DNA of 64,000 nucleotides from Escherichia sp. E4742 (lineage in GTDB: Bacteria; Pseudomonadota; Gammaproteobacteria; Enterobacterales; Enterobacteriaceae): contig NZ_CP040443.1 in assembly GCF_005843885.1 (NCBI RefSeq), forward strand, positions 3,596,001-3,660,000. The letters are read 5' to 3'. The translations under genes and the position numbers were made by a program. Under the pieces are notes generated by a model that searched no databases, was not told where the DNA came from, and saw only the letters and a program-made list of their open reading frames with translations. Within the stretch, counting starts at the first letter, position 1; the number at the start of each line of letters is the position of its first letter. Below, one piece after another: positions 45,073-54,769 of the stretch.

Positions 45073-45879
45073 TCAATAACCTGCTTTATCAATCACAAAG
45101 GCTTTGCCACAGTTGCCTGGGTGTGGTTGTGGCAAGAATGAGCTTGCCGAGAGCGGCGCATTGATGGCGTCAGCTTTGATTGAAATCTGGATTTCAGTCA
45201 AATACGCCGGATTACCCTGGCAGGTTAACTTGACTGCTTTGACGTTCTCTTTCCCCCAGCTTTTGGCAAAGGCGGCGTCAAAGTCACTGCGGCTCACGGT
45301 TTTACCGTAGTTATCCGCAAGGAATTTTCCGGCTGTGCTTTCTTTGATCTCTTGATTCAGACGTACCATCGTACCGAAGTAAGCGTCCGGATCAAAACCA
45401 AAGCAGGCGCCGTGTTTCGCGTATTCATAACGTTCCAGACAGGAACGACCACCTGCGCCCGGCATAACTTCACTCAATTTAGCTGCTGTTTCCAGCGATA
45501 ACCCTGTTTCCGGAGAAGAACACATCCGGCTGGCGCGAGCTTCCGGCAGGTTTGGGACTGGGCGAGTGGCGCAGCCGAAGCGCATCCAGCGGCGTTCATC
45601 AACGCCACGCGCAGCAACCGATTTAGGCAATCCTGGCCACAGACCATGTACGGTCAGAAAATCAGCTTTGTTGGTCGTTTCGGTTTGCAGTCGACACTCA
45701 TCGCGTTCGTTACGATTTCGATCGTGCTGACTCTGGCAAAACCCGGTTTGCCAGGAGAGAGCCAGGACATAGCGGTCAAAATCGCCATACTGTTTTGCCT
45801 GTAATGCAGCGGCGCTGACAGAAGATAAGGGGAGCAGAGAAGCCGCCAGTAAAGCGGCGTTACGCCAGAATGTTTTCAT
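45073..45879 (-). CDS. rna: Rna, RNase I (T2 family)
   Basis: The 268-residue periplasmic endoribonuclease has a signal peptide (MKTFWRNAALLAASLLPLSS..., cut near residue 23). T2-family catalytic segments LTVHGLWPG and EYAKHGACFG carry the two His residues. It degrades RNA to nucleoside 3'-monophosphates without base preference. ATG 45879 fits K-12 length; six in-frame codons upstream are an alternative. It follows citT on the same strand but is separated by a strong terminator. Confidence 0.97.
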   Translation of the reverse strand: MKTFWRNAALLAASLLPLSSVSAAALQAKQYGDFDRYVLALSWQTGFCQSQHDRNRNERDECRLQTETTNKADFLTVHGLWPGLPKSVAARGVDERRWMRFGCATRPVPNLPEARASRMCSSPETGLSLETAAKLSEVMPGAGGRSCLERYEYAKHGACFGFDPDAYFGTMVRLNQEIKESTAGKFLADNYGKTVSRSDFDAAFAKSWGKENVKAVKLTCQGNPAYLTEIQISIKADAINAPLSASSFLPQPHPGNCGKAFVIDKAGY

Positions 45880-45925
45880 AGTGGGTGTGGAACTCATACA
45901 TGCACTGAATACTATCTATTAAATC

Positions 45926-45961
45926 ATAAAAAAGCCCGCCAGGTTGGCTAACCTGGCGGGC
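45926..45961 (-). terminator. Strong terminator of the citrate operon
   Basis: On the minus strand GCCCGCCAGGTT (45950-45961) pairs perfectly over 12 bp with AACCTGGCGGGC (45934-45945), followed by TTTTTTAT. It ends citCDEFXGT 31 bases after citT, isolating rna downstream. Confidence 0.93.
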
Positions 45962-45992
45962 GCGGTGATTTATTCAGCGTTTGGCGAACGTA

Positions 45993-47456
45993 TTAGTTCC
46001 ACATGGCGAGAATCGGCCAGCCTACCAGAAGCAGCATGGCAATATAAATCACCCCGAAGATAGCCCCAAGACGCCAATAATCTTTTGATTTCACATAGCC
46101 GCAGCCGTAAATAATCACACCTGGGCCAGTAGCATATGGGGTCAGACAGCCCATGATACCGATAGACAGCACCAGCAGAATACACAGTTGTTCCATCGGT
46201 ACGCCCGGAATACCTTTACCGACGGCCAGAATGACTGGCAGCATGGTGGCGGTATGCGCAGACAGGCTGGCAAACAGGTAATGAGCAAAATAGAACACCA
46301 GCACGAGGACGATAACCGTCGCGTTCGGCGAAAAACCTTCCAGATGCGTACTCATGGTGCTGGCGAACCAGTCGATAAATCCGGAACGAGTCAGGCCATT
46401 AGCCATGACGACCAGCGTTGCCAGGTTAACCAGTGTGTTCCATGCGCTGTTATAGCGGGTAATGTCTTTCCACGGCACAACGTGTAGCGCCAGCATCAGC
46501 GAAACCGCCAGCAGGCCAACTGCAGTGGCGTTAATGACTTCGCTGCCAAATACCCACAAACCTAAGCTGAGTAATACAAGGCCAATCAGCGTCCACTCTC
46601 TGCGTGTCAGCGCCCCCATGGTTTTTAGTTCATCACCCGCCCAGGTTGCCACTTCTTCACTGTGTGTGATTTCCGGTTTGTACAGCACGTAGGAAAGCCA
46701 CGGCGCAATGATAAGCAAGATAACCCCAACCGGCAGGAAGCAGAGGAACCACTGCAACCAGCTAATCTGGATACCGGCAATTTTGCTGACGAACTCCAGA
46801 CCCAGCACGTTCGGTGCCGCACCGGTGACAAACATGGAGGAACTTAGACTGGTACTGATGACCATCATCCACATTAAATAGCCGCCAATACGACGCGCGG
46901 ACGGATCGTTCGGGAATGATTTAAACAGCGGCGGCAGGTTTTTAATGACCGGGAAAACCGTACCCCCGGTACGTGCGGTGTTAGACGGTGTAAACGGCGC
47001 CAGCAGAATGTCGATGATGACAATCGCATAACCTAACGTCAGCGTGCGTTTGCCCATGAATTTCACCAGGAAAAGGGCAATACGACGGCCTAATCCAGAA
47101 ACTTCATATCCTAATGCAAAGATAAATGCGCCAAATACCAGCCAGACTGTGGTACTGGAAAAACCAGCCAGCCCCCATTTCAGCGCCTGTTTTTGCGCAT
47201 TAAACGCTGGGTCAGCTAATTCTTTGGCGTCAAAGAGCAGGTAATTACTGCCAATCACGCAAATGGTTACTGCAATAAAACTGATCGCTGTTGCCGGGAT
47301 TGGCTCGAGGATCATGCCGACAATCATTGCCACAAACACGGCGAAGTAATGCCATGCCTGCGGCGGCATGCCGTCGGGGACAGGGATAAGAAACATGACA
47401 CCCATCACCACCAGTGGGGCCAATAATTTCCATATCTTATCTTTTGCTAAAGACAT
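45993..47456 (-). CDS. citT: CitT, citrate:succinate antiporter
   Basis: The 487-residue inner-membrane protein is of the DASS family with about 12 hydrophobic segments. SNTARTGGTVFPVI (about residues 158-171) and TGAAPNVLGL (about 206-215) are the two substrate/Na+-site signatures, the first with the SNT motif. It imports citrate in exchange for succinate during anaerobic citrate fermentation. Length equals K-12 CitT. It is the last gene of the cit operon. Confidence 0.97.
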   Translation of the reverse strand: MSLAKDKIWKLLAPLVVMGVMFLIPVPDGMPPQAWHYFAVFVAMIVGMILEPIPATAISFIAVTICVIGSNYLLFDAKELADPAFNAQKQALKWGLAGFSSTTVWLVFGAFIFALGYEVSGLGRRIALFLVKFMGKRTLTLGYAIVIIDILLAPFTPSNTARTGGTVFPVIKNLPPLFKSFPNDPSARRIGGYLMWMMVISTSLSSSMFVTGAAPNVLGLEFVSKIAGIQISWLQWFLCFLPVGVILLIIAPWLSYVLYKPEITHSEEVATWAGDELKTMGALTRREWTLIGLVLLSLGLWVFGSEVINATAVGLLAVSLMLALHVVPWKDITRYNSAWNTLVNLATLVVMANGLTRSGFIDWFASTMSTHLEGFSPNATVIVLVLVFYFAHYLFASLSAHTATMLPVILAVGKGIPGVPMEQLCILLVLSIGIMGCLTPYATGPGVIIYGCGYVKSKDYWRLGAIFGVIYIAMLLLVGWPILAMWN

Positions 47457-47506
47457 ACGGGTTCTCCGAAAATTAATATTTCCAAATTTATCAAGTGCTT
47501 AAATTT

Positions 47507-48385
47507 TTAAATCTGTGCTAAAAACCAGGTAAGAATCAGCAGGTCGGCGCTGCCGCCTGGACTGAGATTTCGTTCGATACACTCCCTGTCGAACTGCCGG
47601 AGATAATCGAGATCGGCGGGGGTTCGGATGCCCCCTTTTTGCAATAGTGTTTGCGCCCGGCGCTGTAGCCAGCGCAGGCCCCCCTCACCACCGCGCGATG
47701 CAACGTTGGTATCGCCGTTGGTAGCCATCAGTAGGAGCAAGGTATCGAGCAATGCCAGTTCAGGATCTAGCCCCTGATCCAACAGAGTGAGGTAGTGCGG
47801 CAGGGCGTGGTTGGTAACCAGTGGATAACCTGCTTCGGCTTCACCGCGCGCGCCGGTAAGGCCAAGTTGCTGGTACAACCGTTGACCTGCGGTCAGTTGT
47901 TGATTATTGGTACGCAGTTCGCGATCGGTCAGACCACGGCAGAAACTTGCCGCCGTCGAACAAACGGTTGTGGGCGTTACCGGCTGGTTGAGCTGAAGCA
48001 AACGGCCAATTGCCGCGCACAGTAGCCCTAAAGAAAAAATACTGCCTTTATGGGTGTTTACGCCCGCAGTGGCGCGGAACATATCGCCTTCACAGGCCAT
48101 ACCAATTGGGCGTAATCCGTTGAGTACTGCTTCGGGGGCCATTTCTGCACTACAGGCACCAAATTCGATAAAACGGGGTAACCAGGCCTGAATCGCCAGC
48201 GCGCTACGGTGGAAATCTTCCAGCGCCATATCTTTGTGCGCACCGCAGTTAATCCGATCCACGAGGCCTGGTTTCGGTGACAGATTGACTTCAGTCAGCA
48301 TGGCGCGCCAGCCCAGCAGGGCGTAGTCATTGATTAATGACGCAGCCAGCTTTGTGGTTTTAGTTGACGTTGCAGGCATCGACAT
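47507..48385 (-). CDS. citG: CitG, triphosphoribosyl-dephospho-CoA synthase
   Basis: The 292-residue enzyme makes the precursor of the citrate lyase prosthetic group from dephospho-CoA and ATP. Signatures are LTEVNLSPKPGLVDRINCGAHKDM (about residues 30-53), GVNTHKGSIFSLGLL and NGDTNVASRGG. Its start overlaps the end of citX by 26 bases, so it is translationally coupled. citT follows after 50 bases. Confidence 0.97.
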   Translation of the reverse strand: MSMPATSTKTTKLAASLINDYALLGWRAMLTEVNLSPKPGLVDRINCGAHKDMALEDFHRSALAIQAWLPRFIEFGACSAEMAPEAVLNGLRPIGMACEGDMFRATAGVNTHKGSIFSLGLLCAAIGRLLQLNQPVTPTTVCSTAASFCRGLTDRELRTNNQQLTAGQRLYQQLGLTGARGEAEAGYPLVTNHALPHYLTLLDQGLDPELALLDTLLLLMATNGDTNVASRGGEGGLRWLQRRAQTLLQKGGIRTPADLDYLRQFDRECIERNLSPGGSADLLILTWFLAQI

Positions 48386-48911
48386 CGTTCAGCAGCGCCT
48401 CCATGCGGTTGAGTAAATCGGTCAGTTGGTGGGTTTTCCCGCGCGCGCAGATGGCTGCACTTTGCTCGCACAGCAGGCAGCGGCGAGGCGGCAGTGAATA
48501 GTCGCGGCGGGAGAGAATTTCGCCTTCGGGCGTCAGGACATCGATATCCCATAAACGCCCGAGAGGATGGCTATGTTCAAGCTCAATGGTGGCGAGCTTG
48601 AGGTCGCGAGCTGAAGCGGCAATGCTCAACATGCCTTCCGGCCCGCTGGCGGAAACCAGTGCAGCTTGCTCCTGAATTTGCCAGCCCTGTTTTGCGGCTA
48701 AGGCACGCAAGGCTGTCACGCCATGATTAAAAATTCGGCGTGTGACCTCGCTGTCTTTAATCGGCCCAGGCGCAACCACGGTAAAGGAGACCAGTGGAAC
48801 AGGATGGCGCTTGAGCCAGGCGTGTTGCCGTGCTTGCCTTTCATCCCGGCTGATGAGCAACTCGGGAATCGAAACCGCATGGTGGCTGGCGAGTTCAGGG
48901 AGCAGGTGCAT
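48360..48911 (-). CDS. citX: CitX, apo-citrate lyase phosphoribosyl-dephospho-CoA transferase
   Basis: The 183-residue enzyme attaches the prosthetic group to Ser14 of CitD. Motifs LISRDERQARQHAWLKR and GRLWDIDVLTPEG resemble nucleotidyl transferases of the CitX family. A Cys cluster (RRCLLCEQSAAIC) lies near the C-terminus. It starts three bases after the citF stop and overlaps citG by 26 bases. Length equals K-12. Confidence 0.97.
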   Translation of the reverse strand: MHLLPELASHHAVSIPELLISRDERQARQHAWLKRHPVPLVSFTVVAPGPIKDSEVTRRIFNHGVTALRALAAKQGWQIQEQAALVSASGPEGMLSIAASARDLKLATIELEHSHPLGRLWDIDVLTPEGEILSRRDYSLPPRRCLLCEQSAAICARGKTHQLTDLLNRMEALLNDVDACNVN

Positions 48912-48914
48912 GGC

Positions 48915-50447
48915 TTATTCCTTCACCTGATGTACAACGTCAATCACCGAGCCATCGCGGTAACGAACGACGGCAACGACGCGGTCGGTGAATTCAATCG
49001 GCTGTGGTTCACCGGTCAGCAGACGCGCACGTTCGCGCAGCCACTCAATGGAAACCACTTTAATGCCTGCTTCCTGCAGACGTTCTGCCAGTTCCGGACG
49101 TGCCGGGTTAACAGCGATGCCGTGGTCGGTGACCAGAATATCGACGCTGGACCCTGGGGTAATGCAGGTCAGCACGTTATCCACCAGAGTCGGGATACGA
49201 CCGCGCACCAGCGGCGCAACAATGATGGAAAGCGCAGAGGCAATTGCGGTATCGCAGTGACCGCCGGAAGCGCCACGCAGCACGCCATCAGAGCCGGTCA
49301 GCACGTTAACGTTGAACTGTGTGTCAATTTCCAGCGCGCTCAGTACCACCACGTCGAGACGATCAACCGATGCGCCTTTAGAGCCCCAGTTAGCGTACTG
49401 GTTGGCACTGATTTCGATGTGATTCGGGTTACGAGCCAGCGATTGCGCAGCGTGGCTGTCAAAGCTCTGCACATCCAGCAGTTTGCGGATCAGACCTTTT
49501 TCGTGCAGATCAACCATCGTTGCGGTAATGCCACCGAGGGCGAAGTCGGCGCGAATATCGCGGCTACGCATTTTGTCTTCCAGGAAACGGGTTACCGCAA
49601 GCGAAGCGCCGCCGGTGCCGGTCTGCAGGGAGAAACCTTCTTTGAAGTAGCCAGAGTTGACAATCACATCCGCAGCGCTGCGGGCAATCAGCAGTTCGCG
49701 CGGGTTAGTAGTCATACGGGTTGCGCCAGCGCCGATTTTCGCGGCATCGCCGACACGATCAACTTTGACGATCAGATCAACCTGATCCTGTTCAATGCTC
49801 GCCGGGTTATGCGGATAAGGCAGCAGTTCTTCGGTGAGCATCACCACTTGTTTCGCATTGTCGGCATCGACCATTGCATAGCCGAGAGAGCCGCAGCAGG
49901 CTTTTCCGGTGTAGCCGTTAGCATTACCGAATTCATCACAGGACGGGACGCCGAGGAAAGCAACGTCGATGTTGAGTTCGCCGCTCTGTACCAGATGCAC
50001 ACGACCACCGTGAGAGTGGATTTGTACCGGTTCAGCCAGCAGACCACGGGAAATTTCTTCCGCCAGTGGGCCGCGCAGACCAGAGGTATAAATGCGGGTT
50101 ACCACGCCCTGACGAATATGTTCTACCAGCGGCGCATGGCAATCACTCAGGGAACTGGACGCCAGGGTCAGGTTTTTAAAGCCCATCTTCGCGATGACGT
50201 CCATCACCATATTGACGGTCAGGTCACCGCCACGGAAAGCGTGATGGAAGGAAACAGTCATGCCATCTTGCAAACCAGAACGACGAATGGCTTCTTCCAG
50301 GTTGGCGCACAGTTTGCGATCGCGCGCTTTTTCAGCCTGATAGGTTTGTTTCGGCGAGTTCTGGAAAGCGGCAAGATCGCATTCAGCGTGACGATTCCAG
50401 GCCGCTACCCGTTCTTGTCGTTGAGATTGTTCAATTTTCTGCGTCAT
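48915..50447 (-). CDS. citF: CitF, citrate lyase alpha subunit (citrate:acetyl-ACP transferase)
   Basis: The 510-residue subunit transfers citrate onto the acetyl carrier of CitD, releasing acetate. It is a family I CoA-transferase type protein with FHHAFRGGDLTVNMVMDVIA and GTGGASLAV near residue 285. ATG 50447 (MTQKIEQSQRQERV) has a ribosome site before it; upstream in-frame codons run into citE. The opposite strand has open frames nearly as long; these are shadows. Confidence 0.98.
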   Translation of the reverse strand: MTQKIEQSQRQERVAAWNRHAECDLAAFQNSPKQTYQAEKARDRKLCANLEEAIRRSGLQDGMTVSFHHAFRGGDLTVNMVMDVIAKMGFKNLTLASSSLSDCHAPLVEHIRQGVVTRIYTSGLRGPLAEEISRGLLAEPVQIHSHGGRVHLVQSGELNIDVAFLGVPSCDEFGNANGYTGKACCGSLGYAMVDADNAKQVVMLTEELLPYPHNPASIEQDQVDLIVKVDRVGDAAKIGAGATRMTTNPRELLIARSAADVIVNSGYFKEGFSLQTGTGGASLAVTRFLEDKMRSRDIRADFALGGITATMVDLHEKGLIRKLLDVQSFDSHAAQSLARNPNHIEISANQYANWGSKGASVDRLDVVVLSALEIDTQFNVNVLTGSDGVLRGASGGHCDTAIASALSIIVAPLVRGRIPTLVDNVLTCITPGSSVDILVTDHGIAVNPARPELAERLQEAGIKVVSIEWLRERARLLTGEPQPIEFTDRVVAVVRYRDGSVIDVVHQVKE

Positions 50448-50457
50448 TTTGATTGCC

Positions 50458-51366
50458 TTATTCTTCGCGGATGCCGGAAAGTTCTGCACGGGAGAGCACC
50501 AGACGGGCGCGATCGATAACCGGACCGTCAACCATCTTGCCGTTCAGAGAAACCACGCCGAGGCCTTCGCGAGCGGCAGCTTCAGCGGCTTCTACAACGC
50601 GGCGTGCGTGATCCACTTCTTTCTGGGTTGGAGCGTAGAGGTTGTGCAGCAGATCAATCTGACGCGGGTTGATCAGCGATTTGCCGTCAAAGCCCAGTTG
50701 TTTGATGTGGGCGGCTTCTTGCAGGAATCCGGCTTCGTTGTTGGCGTCGGAATAGACGGTATCGAACGCCTGAATACCCGCAGAACGTGCGGCCTGCAAA
50801 ATAGAGCAGCGAGCGAACAGCAGTTCAGTTCCTTCCGGGGAGCGTTCTGTACGCAGGTTGCGCACATAGTCTTCTGCACCGAGGGCGATACCGATCAAAC
50901 GCTCGGAAGCGTGAGCGATTTCCACTGCGCGAGTAATGCCCAGCGGAGATTCAATCGCCGCCAGCAGGCCGGTGCTGCCGGGTTCACGACCGCAGGTTTT
51001 TTCGATACGCAGGATCTCTTTTTCGATATCCAGAACGTCCTGAGCAGTATCGGTTTTCGGCAGACGCACAACGTCTGCACCGCCGCGAACGACGGCTTCC
51101 AGGTCGTTAACGCCCCATTCAGAATCCAGCGCGTTTACACGCACAATGGTTTCAATGTCGCGATACAGAGGATGTTGCAGTGCGTGGTAGACCATGCGGC
51201 GAGCGGTGTCTTTTTCACGCAGCGCCACGGAGTCTTCGAGGTCGAACATCAGAGCATCAGCTGGGTAGATGAAGGAGTTGCTGACCATCGCGGCATTGGC
51301 ACCAGGCACAAACAGCATGCTGCGGCGGGTGCGAGTTTTACGTTGTTGCAGCGAAGCAGAAATCAT
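50458..51366 (-). CDS. citE: CitE, citrate lyase beta subunit
   Basis: The 302-residue subunit cleaves citryl-ACP to oxaloacetate and acetyl-ACP. It has the HpcH/HpaI aldolase fold: RSMLFVPGANAAM, ADALMFDLEDSVA (metal Asp/Glu), GIALGAEDYVRNL and FDGKSLINPRQI. ATG 51366 overlaps the citD stop by four bases; in-frame codons before it lie in citD. citF starts ten bases after its stop. Confidence 0.98.
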   Translation of the reverse strand: MISASLQQRKTRTRRSMLFVPGANAAMVSNSFIYPADALMFDLEDSVALREKDTARRMVYHALQHPLYRDIETIVRVNALDSEWGVNDLEAVVRGGADVVRLPKTDTAQDVLDIEKEILRIEKTCGREPGSTGLLAAIESPLGITRAVEIAHASERLIGIALGAEDYVRNLRTERSPEGTELLFARCSILQAARSAGIQAFDTVYSDANNEAGFLQEAAHIKQLGFDGKSLINPRQIDLLHNLYAPTQKEVDHARRVVEAAEAAAREGLGVVSLNGKMVDGPVIDRARLVLSRAELSGIREE

Positions 51367-51659
51367 TGGCAATCCTCCCATGGCAGCGCCGGGACACCGC
51401 TGGCGCGCGCCAGCAAGGCTTCCAGTCGTGCACGTAAAATGCAGTCCAGTGCGCCTTTGTCATCGACATTCAGCTGTACGCCGCGCACGTTATAGCGGGC
51501 GAGAACGTCCAGAATGGTGGTGCGAATCGCATCGCCAAACTGTTTCTCAACGCTGCTGTTGATTTGCAGGTCGATATCCTGCGTATCGAGTGGGGCGATG
51601 CGTATCATCACATCCCCAGACTCAAGGGTGCCTGCAACGGCGGGCTGGTTTATTTTCAT
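51363..51659 (-). CDS. citD: CitD, citrate lyase acyl carrier (gamma) subunit
   Basis: The 98-residue protein carries the phosphoribosyl-dephospho-CoA arm on Ser14 (GTLESGDVMI). It is the carrier around which CitE and CitF act. The four-base overlap with citE and 14-base spacing from citC fit coupled translation in one operon. Confidence 0.98.
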   Translation of the reverse strand: MKINQPAVAGTLESGDVMIRIAPLDTQDIDLQINSSVEKQFGDAIRTTILDVLARYNVRGVQLNVDDKGALDCILRARLEALLARASGVPALPWEDCQ

Positions 51660-51673
51660 TTTTCACCTGTTTC

Positions 51674-52732
51674 TTATGCGGGGGGCTTTTGACGAACTGC
51701 CGCGTCCTGGCGGGCGTGTTCAAGCAGATTCTGCAAGTAATGCAGAGTGGGTGCCGGGACCAGTGGCGCGATAGCCGTGAGATCGTTTTTCACCAGCAGT
51801 TGACGTACCCGGGAAGCGGATATCGGCAGTTCCTGGTAACGCAGTCGCTCAATTTCAACCAGTTCGATGGGCGGTGCGGAGATGGTCGGTGTTTCCAGCC
51901 AGTAGCGCATATCCTGGTTGTACTGGGCGGTCACGCGACAAATGGGTTCAGTACCAACAAAGCGGTGAGTAACGCCCAGCGCGGGCGCGAGGTACTGACG
52001 GAAAATTTTCAGGTCAATTTCGGTGTAACAATGGTTGATGACGCTCTGTTCTTTAATGAAGTAGCAGGGGAACGTGGCGCGGGAGATGATGTACTCGGAG
52101 CCGCGATGCACGGTCAGACGCGGAATATCGGCGGTGCCTTTTAACACCAGATCTAACCGGTCGTCATAGGGAAAGCGTGAAGAATCTTCTTTGACTAAAA
52201 ACAGATGCAGCCAGTCGCACTGTGCCGCAGCTTGTTGAATCAGATAACGGTGGCCGTTAGTAAAGGGATTGGCGTTCATGACGATACAGCCAATCTTCTT
52301 CCCTTCATGACGGAATTTCTTCAGCGATTCGGCATAGCGTTTCAGACGTGTGGCGCTATTTTCCATCAACACCATCACACCAGGTACGCTGGTTAACGTG
52401 TAGAAACCGCACTGACGGAACAGCGCCTCGTATTCGGTTTTGGTATAAATAAACAGATGCGTGCTGTGCCGTTCATAGGCGAGGTTTATCAGTTCGGTGG
52501 CTAATGTCAGCGCCAGTCCTTCACCGCGAACTGATTCACTAATAGCGACGCACTTAATGATATTTCCGGCAATTCCGCCGCAGGCAATAAGGCGGTCGTT
52601 ACGGGTTACGGTAATAAATACTTCGACCGTGGTGTCAACACTCAAATCATTTTCATGCAGAAAGTGGGTAATTTCCGCCATCTTTTTATTTTCTGAACGT
52701 TTTACCCGGGTGAAAATATCATTGCCGAACAT
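51674..52732 (-). CDS. citC: CitC, citrate lyase synthetase (acetate ligase)
   Basis: The 352-residue enzyme acetylates the prosthetic group of CitD with acetate and ATP, switching on the lyase. An N-terminal GNAT-like part (ISESVRGEGLALTLATELINLAYE, about residues 70-93) precedes a cytidylyltransferase-like part with MNANPFTNGHRYLI (HxGH-like NGHR). It is the first gene of citCDEFXGT and is divergent from dpiB across 378 bases. Confidence 0.97.
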   Translation of the reverse strand: MFGNDIFTRVKRSENKKMAEITHFLHENDLSVDTTVEVFITVTRNDRLIACGGIAGNIIKCVAISESVRGEGLALTLATELINLAYERHSTHLFIYTKTEYEALFRQCGFYTLTSVPGVMVLMENSATRLKRYAESLKKFRHEGKKIGCIVMNANPFTNGHRYLIQQAAAQCDWLHLFLVKEDSSRFPYDDRLDLVLKGTADIPRLTVHRGSEYIISRATFPCYFIKEQSVINHCYTEIDLKIFRQYLAPALGVTHRFVGTEPICRVTAQYNQDMRYWLETPTISAPPIELVEIERLRYQELPISASRVRQLLVKNDLTAIAPLVPAPTLHYLQNLLEHARQDAAVRQKPPA

Positions 52733-53110
52733 AATAAATAGTATCCTGAAGGTGCATGTTGTTATCGGTTTGCAACAAATGTTGTTCGATGTAGCAAATT
52801 GATAACCTTTTATTTTCAGTTGAGAGAAAGGGCTGTGAGTGAGGTATTTCTGTTTCTCCTTTCGCCATACATCCTAAGGAGTATTGCATCGTGAAATTTT
52901 GATTTATTTCACATAGAGTTAGTGGTTTTTTATTTATTTAATGGTTTTAAGTTTTTTAATTAATGTAATTGCGAATTAGTGCGTGGCTTTAAGTTATTTA
53001 ATTGATTTAATGAATGATTTTTGCCACGATCATATTTGATTTTTATATATCGAGATTCAACATTTTAATTACATTCACCAAAAAACAGGGTTTACCCCGC
53101 AAGGAAAACA
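52733..53110. promoter_or_regulatory. citC-dpiB divergent control region with a spaced 24-bp repeat
   Basis: This strongly AT-rich region holds a direct repeat with core TTTAAGTTNTTTAATTNATNTAAT at 52946-52969 and 52988-53011 (21 of 24 identical), starts 42 bp apart, about four helical turns. Phosphorylated DpiA/CitB-type regulators bind AT-rich sites between these genes in K-12 and Klebsiella; the repeat is the best candidate I can see. No gene is present. Confidence 0.55.
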
Positions 53111-54769
53111 ATGTTGCAGCTTAATGAGAATAAACAGTTTGCTTTTTTCCAACGACTGGCGTTCCCGCTGCGTATTTTTTTGCTGATTTTGGTGTTCTCG
53201 ATATTTGTCATCGCTGCGCTGGCGCAATATTTTACGGCCAGCTTTGAGGACTATTTAACGCTTCATGTTCGTGATATGGCAATGAATCAAGCGAAAATTA
53301 TTGCCTCCAATGACAGTATCATCACCGCAGTGAAAACGCGTGACTACAAACGACTGGCTACTATTGCCAACAAATTGCAAAGAGATACCGACTTCGATTA
53401 TGTGGTGATTGGTGACCGGGATTCGATCCGCCTTTACCATCCTAATCCGGAAAAGATTGGCTACCCCATGCAGTTTACCAAACCGGGAGCGCTGGAAAGA
53501 GGGGAGAGTTACTTCATCACCGGCAAAGGGTCGATAGGTATGGCAATGCGCGCCAAAACGCCGATCTTTGATGACGATGGCAAAGTCATCGGCGTGGTGT
53601 CGGTGGGGTATCTGGTGAGTAAAATCGATAGCTGGCGGGCTGAGTTTTTATTACCGATGGTGGGTGTGTTTGTCGTGCTGTTAGGCATTCTGATGCTGCT
53701 GTCGTGGTTCTTAGCTGCGCATATCCGCCGCCAGATGATGGGCATGGAACCAAAGCAGATTGCGCGCGTGGTCCGCCAGCAAGAGGCGCTTTTTAGTTCG
53801 GTTTATGAAGGGCTGATTGCGGTGGACCCGTATGGGCATATTACTGCCATCAACCGCAATGCAAGAAAAATGTTGGGGCTGAGTTCTCCCGGACGGCAGT
53901 GGCTGGGCAGACCTATTGCAGAGGTTGTTAGACCGGCTGATTTTTTTACCGAACAAATTGATGAAAAACGTCAGGATGTGGTGGCGAATTTTAATGGTCT
54001 GAGCGTTATTGCTAACCGTGAAGCTATTCGTTCTGGTGATGATTTGCTAGGTGCAATTATTAGTTTTCGTAGTAAAGACGAAATATCTACCCTTAATGCG
54101 CAACTGACGCAAATTAAACAATATGTTGAAAGCCTGCGCACACTACGTCATGAACATCTCAATTGGATGTCTACGCTCAATGGTCTGTTGCAGATGAAAG
54201 AGTATGATCGTGTGCTGGCGATGGTTCAGGGGGAGTCCCAGGCTCAGCAGCAACTTATTGATAGTCTGCGTGAAGCATTTGCCGATCGCCAGGTGGCGGG
54301 GCTTCTTTTTGGTAAAGTGCAGCGCGCCCGGGAGCTGGGGCTAAAAATGACGATTGTTCCAGGCAGCCAACTTTCACAACTGCCGCAAGGGCTGGACAGC
54401 ACTGAATTTGCGGCGATAGTGGGCAACTTACTCGATAATGCCTTCGAAGCCAGTCTGCATAGTGATAAAGGGAATAAGACCGTCGAATTATACCTGAGCG
54501 ATGAAGGCGACGACGTGGTAATCGAAGTGGCCGATCAGGGCTGCGGCATTCCAGAGTCTCTTCGCGACAAAATATTTGAGCAGGGCGTCAGTACGCGTGC
54601 TGATGAACCCGGTGAGCATGGCATTGGGTTGTATCTTATTGCCAGCTATGTAACGCGCTGCGGTGGAGTTATCACTCTCGAAGAGAATGATCCCTGCGGT
54701 ACTTTATTTTCAATCTATATTCCGAAAGTGAAACCTGATGACAGCTCCATTAACCCTATTGATCGTTGA
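53111..54769 (+). CDS. dpiB: DpiB (CitA), citrate-sensing histidine kinase
   Basis: The 552-residue kinase has two membrane segments (about residues 20-42 and 180-203) flanking a periplasmic PAS-like citrate sensor with RDYKRLA and DYVVIGDRDSIRLYHP. A cytoplasmic PAS domain follows (about 225-320), then a DHp His in LRHEHLNWMSTLNGLL and an ATPase domain (GNLLDNAFEAS, DQGCGIPE, GIGLYLI). It senses citrate and activates DpiA. dpiA overlaps its end by 32 bases. Confidence 0.97.
   Translation: MLQLNENKQFAFFQRLAFPLRIFLLILVFSIFVIAALAQYFTASFEDYLTLHVRDMAMNQAKIIASNDSIITAVKTRDYKRLATIANKLQRDTDFDYVVIGDRDSIRLYHPNPEKIGYPMQFTKPGALERGESYFITGKGSIGMAMRAKTPIFDDDGKVIGVVSVGYLVSKIDSWRAEFLLPMVGVFVVLLGILMLLSWFLAAHIRRQMMGMEPKQIARVVRQQEALFSSVYEGLIAVDPYGHITAINRNARKMLGLSSPGRQWLGRPIAEVVRPADFFTEQIDEKRQDVVANFNGLSVIANREAIRSGDDLLGAIISFRSKDEISTLNAQLTQIKQYVESLRTLRHEHLNWMSTLNGLLQMKEYDRVLAMVQGESQAQQQLIDSLREAFADRQVAGLLFGKVQRARELGLKMTIVPGSQLSQLPQGLDSTEFAAIVGNLLDNAFEASLHSDKGNKTVELYLSDEGDDVVIEVADQGCGIPESLRDKIFEQGVSTRADEPGEHGIGLYLIASYVTRCGGVITLEENDPCGTLFSIYIPKVKPDDSSINPIDR

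Noticed and set aside
48723..50519. A 598-codon open frame opposite citF
   Set aside because: It lies wholly over citX-citF, has no recognisable domain or ribosome site, and its composition is that of an antisense frame of a biased coding gene.
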